Source: Shewanella subflava
GTDB taxonomy: Bacteria; Pseudomonadota; Gammaproteobacteria; Enterobacterales; Shewanellaceae
Reading direction: 5' to 3'
Length of the DNA: 64,000 bases
Assembly (NCBI RefSeq): GCF_025971955.1
Contig: NZ_JAPDMX010000031.1
Location: forward strand, 44,292 to 108,291
Below are positions 37,004-46,313 of this stretch, in pieces. The translations under genes were made by a program, and so were the position numbers. Within the stretch, counting starts at the first letter, position 1. Each line of letters opens with the position of its first letter. Under the pieces are notes generated by a model. It was not told the origin of the DNA. It was given only the letters and a program-made list of their open reading frames with translations, and did no database searches.

Positions 37004-40000
37004 CTACTCTTCGTCTAACCAGTCAACATTGTCCATCTTGCGGACAATAACGAATTCATCTCGGTTACAACCCACGGTACCGTAATAGTTAAAACCGTAT
37101 GACTGCTGTGCATAACCGCCAATCATATGGGTTGGTTTCATCACTGCACGCGTTACTGAGTTGTGAATACCACCTCGGGTACCTGTTGTTTCAGCACCGG
37201 GAGTGTTAACTATTCGCTCTTGGGCGTGATACATCATACTCATACCCTGTGGTACACGTTGTGATACAACTGCACGACAGGCGATAGCGCCGTTTACGTT
37301 AAAAACTTCAATCCAGTCGTTATCTTTAATGCCGGCATCTTTGGCGTCGATTTCGCTTAGCCACACAATTGGGCCACCACGGCTTAAGGTGAGCATCAGT
37401 AAATTGTCAGAATAGGTTGAGTGAATACCCCACTTTTGGTGTGGCGTGATCCAGTTCAAGACAATTTCTTTATTTCCATTTGGTTTTTTACCCAACATTG
37501 GTTGAGTGGTTTTTAAGTTTACAGGTGGCTTATAGCTTACAAAGGTTTCACCAAAATCACGCATCCATTGATGATCTTGATAGAACTGCTGACGTCCCGT
37601 CACAGTACGCCAAGGGATAAACTCATGCACGTTGGTATAACCAGCGTTGTAAGACACATGTTCATCTTCAAGACCAGACCAAGTAGGTGAACTAATAATT
37701 TTACGCGGTTGTGCTTGAATATCGCGAAAACGGATTTTCTCTTCTTCTTTAGGTTTAGCTAAATGACTGTGATCAAGACCAGTAAACTCACTCAACGCCG
37801 CCCACGCTTTAACAGCAACTTGACCATTTGTTTCTGGTGCTAGACTTAAAATCACTTCTGCCGCATCAATAGATGACTCAATTTTGGGTCGACCTTTCTG
37901 TGGGCCTTCCGTCGTGTGCAAGTAGTTTAACTCACCGAGGAATGCAACTTCTTTTTCAGTATTCCAGTTAATACCTTTACCACCATTGCCTTGGCTTTCT
38001 AACAATGGCCCAAGCGAAGTAAAGCGGTTATAGGTATTTGGATAATCACGTTCAACTACTACAAAGTTAGGAGCAGTTTTACCCGGAATAAGATCACACT
38101 CGCCCTTCCACCACATTTTAACGCCATCAGGCTGAGCTAATTCCGATGGTGTATCATGCATTAACGGCACAGAAACAAGATCTTGCTCGATACCTAAATG
38201 ACCAACGCATAGGGTTGAGAATGTTTTTGCAAGACCTTTAAAGATGTCCCAGTCAGAGCGAGACTCCCAAACAGGGTCAACCGCTTTAGATAAAGGATGA
38301 ATAAAGGGATGCATGTCTGAGGTATTCATATCGTCTTTTTCATACCAAGTAGCGGTAGGTAAAACGATGTCAGAGTACAAACAGGTCGTTGACATACGAA
38401 AATCTAATGTTACCCACAAATCAACTTTGCCTTCTGGTGCTTTGTCATGCCAGACCACATCTTCAGGCTTTTTATCACCGCTTTCGCCTAAGTCTTTACC
38501 CTGTAGGCCATGTTTTGTGCCGAGGAAATGTCGCAACATGTACTCATGGCCCTTTCCTGATGAACCGAGCAAGTTTGAACGCCAAATAAACATGTTATGT
38601 GGGAAGTTTTTAGGATTATCAGGGTCTAAACAGGCAAATTGCATATCACCTGATTTTAACTGCTGCACGGTATAATCTTTAGGTGACATACCGGCTTTCA
38701 CCGCTGCTTTACATAATTCCAGTGGATTAGTGTTGAACTGTGGAGCCGATGGCAACCAGCCCATACGTTCTGCACGGGTGTTGTAATCAAGCACCGATGC
38801 TGTCCACTTACTTTTATCTGCCAATGGCGATAACACTTCAGTCATTTCAAGTTTTTCATAACGCCATTGATCAGAATGGTTGTAGAAAAATGAGGTACCG
38901 TTCATTTGACGTGGTGGTTTTTGCCAATCTGAACCAAAGGCCAAAGGTAACCAACCACATTGTGGACGGAGCTTTTCTTGACCAACATAATGTGCCCAAC
39001 CGCCACCTGATTGACCAACACAACCACACATCATTAACATATTGATTAGGCCACGATAGTTCATGTCCATGTTGTACCAGTGGTTTAACCCTGCTCCAAC
39101 AATCACCATGCTACGACCATTGGTTTTATGAGCATTATCAGCAAACTCACGGGCAACTTGAATCACATGATCTGCATCTACGCCGGTTATTTGTTGTTGC
39201 CAACCCGGTGTATAAGGCACGTCATCATGAAAAGACTTCGCGGTATTGTCATCACCAAGACCATTATCAACACCATAATGGGCAATCATTAAATCAAATA
39301 CGCTGGCAACAAAAATGCTAGAGCCATCTTTTAGCATCACATTTTTAACAGGTACTTTACGGATCTGAATTTCGTCATGTTCAGTATGTTGGAAGTAACC
39401 TAGCTCGTGGGCTTTACTGCCAAAATAGGGGAATTGAACATCTACAACACTGTCGCCATGCTGCTTCAAACTTAGCGCAAACTTATGCTTTTCGCCTGAG
39501 CCACCATTTCGCTGCTCAATGTTCCATTTGCCTTTTTCTCCCCAACGATAACCAATTGATCCTGTAGGTGAAATTAGTTCGCCTGTATTTTCATCAAGTG
39601 CAATGGTTTTCCATTCTGGATTATTATCTTGACCTAGATTGTCAGCTAAATCTGATGCGCGTAAAAATGCACCTTGAACTAAGCCTGTGTCATTTTCATC
39701 GAGCCTAACTAGCATTGGCATATCGGTGTAACTTCGCACGTACTCAGCGAAGTATTCACTTGGTTTATCAATGTGGAATTCTTTTAAAATGACATGTCCA
39801 AAAGCCATCGCAAGTGCAGCATCTGTACCCTGTTTGGGTGCTAACCAAATATCAGATAATTTTGAACATTCAGAGTAATCTGAAGTGATAACAACTGTTT
39901 TAGTACCTTTGTAACGCACTTCTGTAAAGAAGTGAGCATCAGGGGTACGAGTTTGAGGTACGTTAGAGCCCCAAGCAATAATGTAATTAGAGTTATACCA

Positions 40001-40729
40001 ATCGGCAGACTCAGGAACATCCGTTTGCTCGCCCCAGACTTGAGGTGACGAAGGCGGTAAATCACAGTACCAATCATAGAAACTTAAACAGTTACCACCA
40101 ATAAGCGACAAGTAACGCGAACCGGCAGCGTAGCTCACCATGCTCATGGCCGGAATGGGCGAGAACCCCATAATACGGTCAGGGCCATATTCTTTGGCGG
40201 TGTAGATGTTTGACGCGGCAATAATTTCGTTTACTTCATCCCATTCAGAACGAATAAAACCACCTAATCCGCGTTTTGTTTTATAGCTTTTAGCTTTAAC
40301 AGGGTCATTAACGATTGAAGCCCATGCATCAACTGGATCGCTAAACTGGATTTTGGCTTCACGCCACAGTTTGAGTAAGGCTTGACGTACTTTTGGATAT
40401 TTTAAGCGGTTAGCACTATAGATATACCAAGAGTAACTCGCACCGCGTGGACAACCTCGAGGTTCATGATTTGGCAAATCAGGACGAGTTCTAGGGTAAT
40501 CGGTTTGTTGGGTTTCCCAGGTGACTAAACCGTCTTTCACGTATATTTTCCAGCTACACGAGCCAGTACAGTTAACGCCATGGGTAGAGCGCACAATTTT
40601 ATCATGCTGCCAACGACGTCGATATCCATCTTCCCACTCACGACTTTCATCAGTAGTCACGCCGTGCTCATTGGAAAACGATTGCTTATTAGTCTTAAAG
40701 AAGCGCATTTTATTTAAGAAATGGCTCAT
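37004..40729 (-). CDS. narG: NarG, molybdenum catalytic subunit of respiratory nitrate reductase
   Basis: 1241 residues, standard length. The FS0 site has His plus Cys in HGVNCTGSCSW (~48-58) followed by RGCPRG; the molybdenum-coordinating Asp is in SFYDWYCDLPP (~218). The first ~40 residues have the degenerate twin-arginine-like YRRRWQ region seen in NarG, which remains cytoplasmic. It reduces nitrate to nitrite with bis-MGD. ATG follows GAGGAGA. First gene of narGHJI, divergent from the NarX-like kinase. Confidence 0.97.
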   Translation of the reverse strand: MSHFLNKMRFFKTNKQSFSNEHGVTTDESREWEDGYRRRWQHDKIVRSTHGVNCTGSCSWKIYVKDGLVTWETQQTDYPRTRPDLPNHEPRGCPRGASYSWYIYSANRLKYPKVRQALLKLWREAKIQFSDPVDAWASIVNDPVKAKSYKTKRGLGGFIRSEWDEVNEIIAASNIYTAKEYGPDRIMGFSPIPAMSMVSYAAGSRYLSLIGGNCLSFYDWYCDLPPSSPQVWGEQTDVPESADWYNSNYIIAWGSNVPQTRTPDAHFFTEVRYKGTKTVVITSDYSECSKLSDIWLAPKQGTDAALAMAFGHVILKEFHIDKPSEYFAEYVRSYTDMPMLVRLDENDTGLVQGAFLRASDLADNLGQDNNPEWKTIALDENTGELISPTGSIGYRWGEKGKWNIEQRNGGSGEKHKFALSLKQHGDSVVDVQFPYFGSKAHELGYFQHTEHDEIQIRKVPVKNVMLKDGSSIFVASVFDLMIAHYGVDNGLGDDNTAKSFHDDVPYTPGWQQQITGVDADHVIQVAREFADNAHKTNGRSMVIVGAGLNHWYNMDMNYRGLINMLMMCGCVGQSGGGWAHYVGQEKLRPQCGWLPLAFGSDWQKPPRQMNGTSFFYNHSDQWRYEKLEMTEVLSPLADKSKWTASVLDYNTRAERMGWLPSAPQFNTNPLELCKAAVKAGMSPKDYTVQQLKSGDMQFACLDPDNPKNFPHNMFIWRSNLLGSSGKGHEYMLRHFLGTKHGLQGKDLGESGDKKPEDVVWHDKAPEGKVDLWVTLDFRMSTTCLYSDIVLPTATWYEKDDMNTSDMHPFIHPLSKAVDPVWESRSDWDIFKGLAKTFSTLCVGHLGIEQDLVSVPLMHDTPSELAQPDGVKMWWKGECDLIPGKTAPNFVVVERDYPNTYNRFTSLGPLLESQGNGGKGINWNTEKEVAFLGELNYLHTTEGPQKGRPKIESSIDAAEVILSLAPETNGQVAVKAWAALSEFTGLDHSHLAKPKEEEKIRFRDIQAQPRKIISSPTWSGLEDEHVSYNAGYTNVHEFIPWRTVTGRQQFYQDHQWMRDFGETFVSYKPPVNLKTTQPMLGKKPNGNKEIVLNWITPHQKWGIHSTYSDNLLMLTLSRGGPIVWLSEIDAKDAGIKDNDWIEVFNVNGAIACRAVVSQRVPQGMSMMYHAQERIVNTPGAETTGTRGGIHNSVTRAVMKPTHMIGGYAQQSYGFNYYGTVGCNRDEFVIVRKMDNVDWLDEE

Positions 40730-40847
40730 GTTTACATCTCCTCACCTGCTCGGTAGTTGGCCTATTACTCTTTTTACTTATGCCAAAACAAGTTTGTATT
40801 ATGCTCAGCGATAGACTGTAATATATGATTACAAAGCAGACTTTAAT

Positions 40848-40861
40848 TTGACCCAGATCAC
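40848..40861. promoter_or_regulatory. Candidate FNR/EtrA box between narG and narX
   Basis: TTGACCCAGATCAC matches TTGAT-N4-ATCAA at 8 of 10 defined positions and lies 119 bases upstream of the narG start. Anaerobic activation of narG would fit. Confidence 0.5.
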
Positions 40862-40899
40862 GTCAAAATCAGTCAAAAATGTGATGTATAACAGATAAA

Positions 40900-40915
40900 T
40901 ACCCTATTATGGGTA
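40900..40915. promoter_or_regulatory. Candidate NarL/NarP 7-2-7 site between narG and narX
   Basis: TACCCTATTATGGGTA is a near-palindrome. The right heptamer, read on the minus strand as TACCCAT, fits TACYYMT perfectly; the left differs at two positions. It suits nitrate-responsive control of narG and/or narX. Confidence 0.6.
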
Positions 40916-41018
40916 GTGTGGAGTATGGCTATTTTCAGCAGCAATACTGGTGGGCGTAACCTGTTATGACTAGATAGAAATACAATTATCTAGTAATGAA
41001 TTCTTTGTGGGTAATTAG

Positions 41019-42806
41019 ATGAAAAAACATTTTCTTGGTTCGGTGATGTTCTACATCACTATGTCGTTAACTAGCATCATCGCCATTGCTATAATGACAA
41101 TGTTTGCGTCTTATTGGATTACTGAACAAGCCGATATCGACGCCTACGCAATCAATATTAGCGGTTCGCTTAGAATGCAAACCTATCAACTGGGTTTTTA
41201 TACCAACGCGGGCCTAACCTATGAGGCCAACCAAACAATTTTATTATTTGAAGATAAGCTCAACTCGCCTATTTTTAATAAACTAAGACAATCACCCGAA
41301 GTTACCTCTTTACTAAAAGAATTAACGGCATTTTGGTATCAGGAGGTTAAGCCAAACCTTACCTCTGGTGACCCCGCATTAACACAATACCTCGCAACCC
41401 AGACTTCATTGGCAGATCAAATTGTCAACCTACTACAGCAGAATGCAGAACATAGAATTGTATTACTGAGAACCATTCAACTGGTGGCGGTATTTATCAC
41501 GCTTATTTTAGGCTTATTAATTCTTTATTTAATGAAGTTATGGGTGCAAATTCCAATGGCACAACTCACTAAAGCAGCCCATGCCATAGGTAAAGGTGAC
41601 TTTACCCAAAGAGTACATGTAAAAGGTGACGATGAACTCGCTTTGCTTGCCGCGACTCTTAACCATACTTGCGATGCGATAGCGACCATGTATGGTCAAC
41701 TTGAAAAAAGGGTAAAGGAACAAACTCAAGAATTAAAAAGAAACAATAAAGCACTGTTATTTTTATTTACTACAGTAAGAACTATGTTAGAGAAACAAGA
41801 GCATAAAATTGATTATCAAAAACTACTCGATGAGCTGGCTGAATTAATTAGCATTGATAACATTGAACTATGTTTGATGACAGCCGAAGGGAATAACCCT
41901 TATTTACAAGTGCAGAACCATCAATTGGCTAGTCATCTATGCGCTACAAAAAACTGCAATAAGTGCCATGGAGATGCAGTATTTATCAATATAGCTGAAC
42001 CCAAAGATACACTTTATCCGCTCGTTTATAATGACATTAATTATGGAGTGTTAGTAGTTACCAATAACTTAAACATGAGCCAGCATAGTTGGCAAAATCA
42101 GTTGATTCAGTCGGTGGCCGACCAAGTCGCTTTATCATTGAATTTAGCAGATCAACATAACAAAGAAAGGCGTATCGCATTACTGCAAGAACGCACCGTA
42201 ATAGCAAGGGAGCTACATGACTCTTTGGCGCAGGCATTATCTTATTTAAAAATTCAAGTTACCCGTTTAGATTTTAGCCAACAAAGACAACAATATGAAC
42301 AACAGCAACCAATTATTGATGAATTAAGATTGGGACTGGATGCCGCTTATCGCCAATTAAGGGAGCTGCTGACAACATTCAGATTAAAAGTCCTCGATGA
42401 AGGGCTACATCCAGCATTAAATAAAACTTTAGAATTACTGACTGAACAAAGTGAAATGCATTTCAGTCTAAATTTTGCCATTCAACAAGTTCCACTCTCC
42501 CCTATGGAAGAGATTCATTTACTGCAAATTGCCCGTGAAGCTTGTCAAAACACGATACACCATAGTCATGGAGAACACGTTTGGATAAACATAACACAAC
42601 CCGAAGTTAGCAAAGTCGTGTTAACTGTAGCAGATGACGGTATTGGCATCACTAATACCGCTAAACTTAACCACTACGGTATGGCGATTATGCAAGAGCG
42701 GGCAAAACAATTGAATGGTGAGTTAAATGTGAGGGATAGATTAGGGGGAGGGACTGAAGTAGAGCTTATTTTTACGCCACACAGTACTTTGTCACAAGCC
42801 ATATAG
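41019..42806 (+). CDS. narX: NarX-like nitrate/nitrite sensor histidine kinase
   Basis: 595 residues. Two membrane segments (~8-30, ~150-172) enclose a short periplasmic sensor with a P-box-like AINISGSLRMQTYQLG, the nitrate-binding feature of NarX/NarQ. A HAMP domain (~172-225), a central cytoplasmic module (~255-375) with clustered cysteines including CNKCH (~313-317), a HisKA_3 domain with His in RELHDSLAQ (~400) and a HATPase domain follow. It should phosphorylate the NarL-type regulator at 46314. Divergent from narG, it shares the NarL-site region. No regulator gene follows it directly. Confidence 0.88.
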   Translation: MKKHFLGSVMFYITMSLTSIIAIAIMTMFASYWITEQADIDAYAINISGSLRMQTYQLGFYTNAGLTYEANQTILLFEDKLNSPIFNKLRQSPEVTSLLKELTAFWYQEVKPNLTSGDPALTQYLATQTSLADQIVNLLQQNAEHRIVLLRTIQLVAVFITLILGLLILYLMKLWVQIPMAQLTKAAHAIGKGDFTQRVHVKGDDELALLAATLNHTCDAIATMYGQLEKRVKEQTQELKRNNKALLFLFTTVRTMLEKQEHKIDYQKLLDELAELISIDNIELCLMTAEGNNPYLQVQNHQLASHLCATKNCNKCHGDAVFINIAEPKDTLYPLVYNDINYGVLVVTNNLNMSQHSWQNQLIQSVADQVALSLNLADQHNKERRIALLQERTVIARELHDSLAQALSYLKIQVTRLDFSQQRQQYEQQQPIIDELRLGLDAAYRQLRELLTTFRLKVLDEGLHPALNKTLELLTEQSEMHFSLNFAIQQVPLSPMEEIHLLQIAREACQNTIHHSHGEHVWINITQPEVSKVVLTVADDGIGITNTAKLNHYGMAIMQERAKQLNGELNVRDRLGGGTEVELIFTPHSTLSQAI

Positions 42807-42854
42807 ATAATAGTAAATGTGCTCAAAAACCTATGAAAACTGACTTAAGGAAAA

Positions 42855-43170
42855 AGACATGGTCGCGTTGATGATCGGGAATTGCATGTACTGGATGGGG
42901 TAGATGTCACCGAGGTTCCCCCTGGCTGGGCTGGTTTAAAAACGATTGGTATGGCGATAAACTATCAAAGTGATGGTCAAAAAGCATCATTGGAATGCTG
43001 CTATTAGATCAGTTCTGCTCTACTATTTGGTAAAACGGCACGAGGGCCTCAGGGGGATTTAAAGTAAACTGCACTGGGTATTAGACACCGCTATGCGGGA
43101 AGAAAACTCCCGGATACATCGAGGTGTCGGTGCAGGGAATATTGCTGGTTTACGGCACATTGGAGCAAAT
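42855..43170 (+). pseudogene. ISAs1-family transposase remnant
   Basis: Plus-strand pieces HGRVDDRELHVLDGVDVTEV, PGWAGLKTIGMAINY, LHWVLDTAMREENSRIHRG and AGNIAGLRHIGANII match the order of ISAs1-family transposases (GHGR...WxGLKTIG...HWVLD..M.ED..RIR.G...N.A.LRH). Frame changes and stops interrupt it and the N-terminal half is gone. Confidence 0.75.
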
Positions 43171-43174
43171 ATAA

Positions 43175-43325
43175 TAAAGTTTGACACAAACAGAGCCGTC
43201 AGTATTAGGCGTAAACTGTTGTCTGCTTTTCTATCTTCAAATTCGATAGTAAAGCGATTTAGTGCTGGTTTCCAGTTTCTTATCGGCATCGTCCACTTCT
43301 TAGATGCTTGCATAATTGCCAAGTA
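43175..43325 (-). pseudogene. IS256-family transposase C-terminal remnant
   Basis: The minus strand encodes KKWTMPIRNWKPALNRFTIE followed by FEDR, the conserved extreme C-terminus of IS256-type transposases. GGCTCTGTTTGTGTCAAAC on the same strand beyond it resembles an IS256-type end. It abuts the ISAs1 fragment, so one element probably landed in the other. Confidence 0.65.
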
Positions 43326-43543
43326 AACAACTTTTTTAGTTGAGTCATCATTTGGCTGCTGTGGATACCGACTATCTTGAAGTTATATTTTTAGCGGGGT
43401 GTACTCAATTGAGTGAAAATTATGCATTCATGCTCTTGCTGTAAGGTGAGTACAACTTAAATAAGCAATCATTTACAGTCATTCATCTGTGTTAACAACC
43501 TCATTCTCCCTAGATTAATCCCATCGCAATAATCCTCAATAGC

Positions 43544-43557
43544 TTGATCTTGATCAA
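43544..43557. promoter_or_regulatory. FNR/EtrA box upstream of nrdG
   Basis: TTGATCTTGATCAA is a perfect match to TTGAT-N4-ATCAA, centred 78 bases before the nrdG ATG. This places activation by the anaerobic regulator FNR (EtrA in Shewanella) at about the usual -41.5 if transcription starts near 43592. Confidence 0.85.
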
Positions 43558-43628
43558 ACTTTTATTTATCTATCTCGATATTATAAAAACACAATATATA
43601 GTACAAATAATATAATTAGGCACAATAT

Positions 43629-44108
43629 ATGGTTAAGTTGGAATTCAATAGCCTTGCACCACAGATCTGTTTTCAAGAGGTTCCTGATGAGGTGTCGTTA
43701 GCATTTACCATCACCGGTTGCCCACTACGTTGCCAAGGGTGCCATAGCCAAGATACATGGGATTCAGAAACGGGTACTCAGTTAAATAATGATAGTTTTC
43801 AACATTATTTAATACGCTATCAGGGTCTGGTGAGTTGTGTTTTATTTTTTGGTGGCGAATGGAACTCTCCTGCATTACACGACAAGTTATCACTCGCAAA
43901 AAAACACGGTCTTAAAACCTGTCTTTACACTGGAAAAAATAAGGTGTCACGGCATCTGATTGCACAGTTGGATTACCTCAAAACGGGGGCTTGGCGACCA
44001 AATCAAGGAGGATTAGAAAAGGAGAAAACCAATCAACGCTTTATTGAATTAGCAACGGGAAATCTACTCAACTTTAAATTTAGGGAACATCACCATGCCA
44101 TCTCTTAA
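43629..44108 (+). CDS. nrdG: Anaerobic ribonucleotide reductase activase (radical SAM)
   Basis: 159 residues. The radical SAM cluster motif is CPLRCQGC (Cys31, 35, 38; CX3CX2C), followed by the glycine-rich FFGGEW. NrdG uses S-adenosylmethionine and a [4Fe-4S] cluster to create the glycyl radical of NrdD. It precedes nrdD with a 14-base overlap; the usual order elsewhere is nrdD-nrdG. The ribosome-binding site is weak. A perfect FNR box lies upstream. Confidence 0.93.
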   Translation: MVKLEFNSLAPQICFQEVPDEVSLAFTITGCPLRCQGCHSQDTWDSETGTQLNNDSFQHYLIRYQGLVSCVLFFGGEWNSPALHDKLSLAKKHGLKTCLYTGKNKVSRHLIAQLDYLKTGAWRPNQGGLEKEKTNQRFIELATGNLLNFKFREHHHAIS

Positions 44109-45891
44109 CCCACAGCAATTACAAAAAAAATTAGCTTTCATTAAGCAATATCAACAATCCAATAATGCAGCTGATGCTTCGCATTTAGATGCGAATGCGA
44201 ATGTGACCCATAAGAACATTGCCACCTTAGAAACCGAGTTAATGAAAGATTATTTTATTGATATTAATCGTGAATTAGTAAAACAAAAAATAACTGAATT
44301 ATATGGTGTAGATTTAGCGAAAGAATACGAGAGACAAATAACAGAACATGAAATTTACGTTCATGATGAAACCAGTTTAAAACCCTATTGTGCTTCTATT
44401 TCAATGTACCCATTTTTACTCAGCGGATTAACTCAATTAGGCGGCGAATCACAAGCGCCAAAACACTTAGAGTCTTTTTGTGGCAGCTTTGTTAATTTAG
44501 TATTTGCTATCAGCGCGCAATTTGCTGGTGCAATTGCGACTGTCGAATTTTTAATGTATTTCGATTACTTTGCCCGTAAAGATTTTGGAGATGATTATCT
44601 CACCGAGCATAAACACGCAATAGAGAACCACCTGCAACACGTTGTGTATGCGTTAAATCAACCTGCAGCAGCAAGAGGATACCAAAGTGTATTTTGGAAT
44701 ATCTCTCTTTATGATCAATATTATTTTGAGGCCATGTTTGGGCAATTTGTATTTCCTGACTTTACCCATCCAGATTGGCACTCTTTAAAACAGTTACAAG
44801 TCTTTTTTCTAGATTGGTTTAATCAAGAACGGAATAAAGCCATTTTAACTTTTCCAGTGATCACCGCGGCAATGTTAACCGCTGATGATAAAGTTAAAGA
44901 TACTGAGTTTGCTCATGTTTGTGCCAAAAATATGAGCGAAGGCGGTGCATTTTTTATTTATCAATCTAAAAATGCTGACTCTTTAGCCTCATGCTGTCGT
45001 TTACGTAATGAAATAAGCGATCACACATTCTCTTACAGCTTAGGTGCTGGTGGCGTCGCTACGGGTTCAATTAATGTTATCACTATTAATATGAATCGCT
45101 TAATCCAAGATAAACGCGATCTTAAAATCGAAGTTGAAAAGATTCATCAATATCAAATTTCCTATCGTAAACTAATGGAAGAACAATTGACCAATGGTAT
45201 GTTACCAGTCTATACCGCAGGGTTTATCTCTCTGGATAAACAATTTATGACGATTGGTATTAATGGCATGGTAGAAGCTGCTGAATCCTTAGGTCTAGAG
45301 GCTAACACTAATAATGATTACCAAACCTTTGTCGACCAACAATTACAGATTATTTATAGGGCTAACCGAGAAGCTACTCAAAAATTTGGCTACAAATTTA
45401 ATACTGAGTTTGTTCCAGCAGAAAACTTAGGTATAAAGAATGCGGCTTGGGATAGAAAGGCAGGCTACTTTGTTAATCGAAGTTGCTATAACAGTTACTT
45501 TTATCCGGTAGAAGACACTAACATTAATTATCTTGATAAATTTATTATGCACGGTGAAAAAATGACCCGCTACTTAGATGGGGGCTCAGCATTACATTTA
45601 AATTTAGATGAAAAGTTATCAGTAAAAAATTATCTTAATTTATATAATGTCGCTGCGCGTACAGGGTGTAATTATTTTTGTGTCAATGTGAAAATTACTA
45701 TCTGTAACGAATGCCAGCATATAGATAAACAAACTCAGCAATATTGCCACCATTGCGGTTCAAAAAATATTGATTATGGCACCCGTGTTATTGGTTATTT
45801 AAAGCGCGTCTCAGCCTTCAGTCAAGGACGTCGAACGGAACACGATTTACGTTATTATCACCAGTCACCGGCACAAACTCATACGCTGTAA
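44095..45891 (+). CDS. nrdD: Anaerobic (class III) ribonucleoside-triphosphate reductase
   Basis: 598 residues. C-terminal zinc site CNECQHI...CHHC (~537-560) and glycyl-radical loop VIGYLKRVSAF (Gly ~569) are present. It reduces ribonucleotides to deoxyribonucleotides without oxygen. It is ~110 residues shorter than E. coli NrdD: the N-terminal ATP-cone is absent, so dATP activity control through that domain is not expected. It overlaps nrdG by 14 bases. Confidence 0.93.
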   Translation: MPSLNPQQLQKKLAFIKQYQQSNNAADASHLDANANVTHKNIATLETELMKDYFIDINRELVKQKITELYGVDLAKEYERQITEHEIYVHDETSLKPYCASISMYPFLLSGLTQLGGESQAPKHLESFCGSFVNLVFAISAQFAGAIATVEFLMYFDYFARKDFGDDYLTEHKHAIENHLQHVVYALNQPAAARGYQSVFWNISLYDQYYFEAMFGQFVFPDFTHPDWHSLKQLQVFFLDWFNQERNKAILTFPVITAAMLTADDKVKDTEFAHVCAKNMSEGGAFFIYQSKNADSLASCCRLRNEISDHTFSYSLGAGGVATGSINVITINMNRLIQDKRDLKIEVEKIHQYQISYRKLMEEQLTNGMLPVYTAGFISLDKQFMTIGINGMVEAAESLGLEANTNNDYQTFVDQQLQIIYRANREATQKFGYKFNTEFVPAENLGIKNAAWDRKAGYFVNRSCYNSYFYPVEDTNINYLDKFIMHGEKMTRYLDGGSALHLNLDEKLSVKNYLNLYNVAARTGCNYFCVNVKITICNECQHIDKQTQQYCHHCGSKNIDYGTRVIGYLKRVSAFSQGRRTEHDLRYYHQSPAQTHTL

Positions 45892-46313
45892 AGGAATATT
45901 TAGAACAATAGCCTATGCGGTAAATAACAAGCGATTGATGCCGGCATGTTTATGAATGTTCGGCATTTAAGTACCACTAGAAAATCATGGAACAATAAAT
46001 TACTGAACAAACAAATGTAGTTGTAAAAATATACAAGTAAAGTGTTTGGAAACGTTCGCGTTTTCGCCCCTAAATCCTAATAGGCTTATCTAATATTTAA
46101 AACCAGTTAACTTATTTATACAGATTTTTAAATTTAAACATTAATTCAACCTTTTTTATTACAATCATTAAGAATCTCTTAAACCACATTGATAGTTTAT
46201 TAAGAAAGTCTTAAAGAACTATCATATGTATGTTTTTTATTTTAAACAGTAAGATAGATAATGGTTGCGATCCTAATTTTGTAAATTAAAATCAATACTA
46301 TTTATTTAAAGTA
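45892..46313. other. Convergent intergenic region with an imperfect palindrome
   Basis: 422 AT-rich bases between nrdD and the convergent narL. At 46191-46223, GATAGTT, TTAAGA, a 3-base centre, TCTTAA and AACTATC form a nested 33-base palindrome with one internal mismatch block. It may be a terminator for the narL transcript although no T-run follows. Nothing else is recognised. Confidence 0.5.

Larger units (their letters stand above)
42807..43543. other. IS graveyard between narX and nrdG
   Basis: About 740 bases without an intact gene, holding an ISAs1-type fragment (plus strand) and an IS256-type C-terminal fragment (minus strand), listed separately. 43326-43543 shows nothing recognisable. 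Confidence 0.6.

Noticed and set aside
43059..43326. Two overlapping frames as genes
   Set aside because: They are the two sides of an ISAs1-IS256 remnant junction.
46191..46223. Palindrome as a NarL site
   Set aside because: Does not fit the heptamer consensus; better read as an RNA hairpin between convergent genes.
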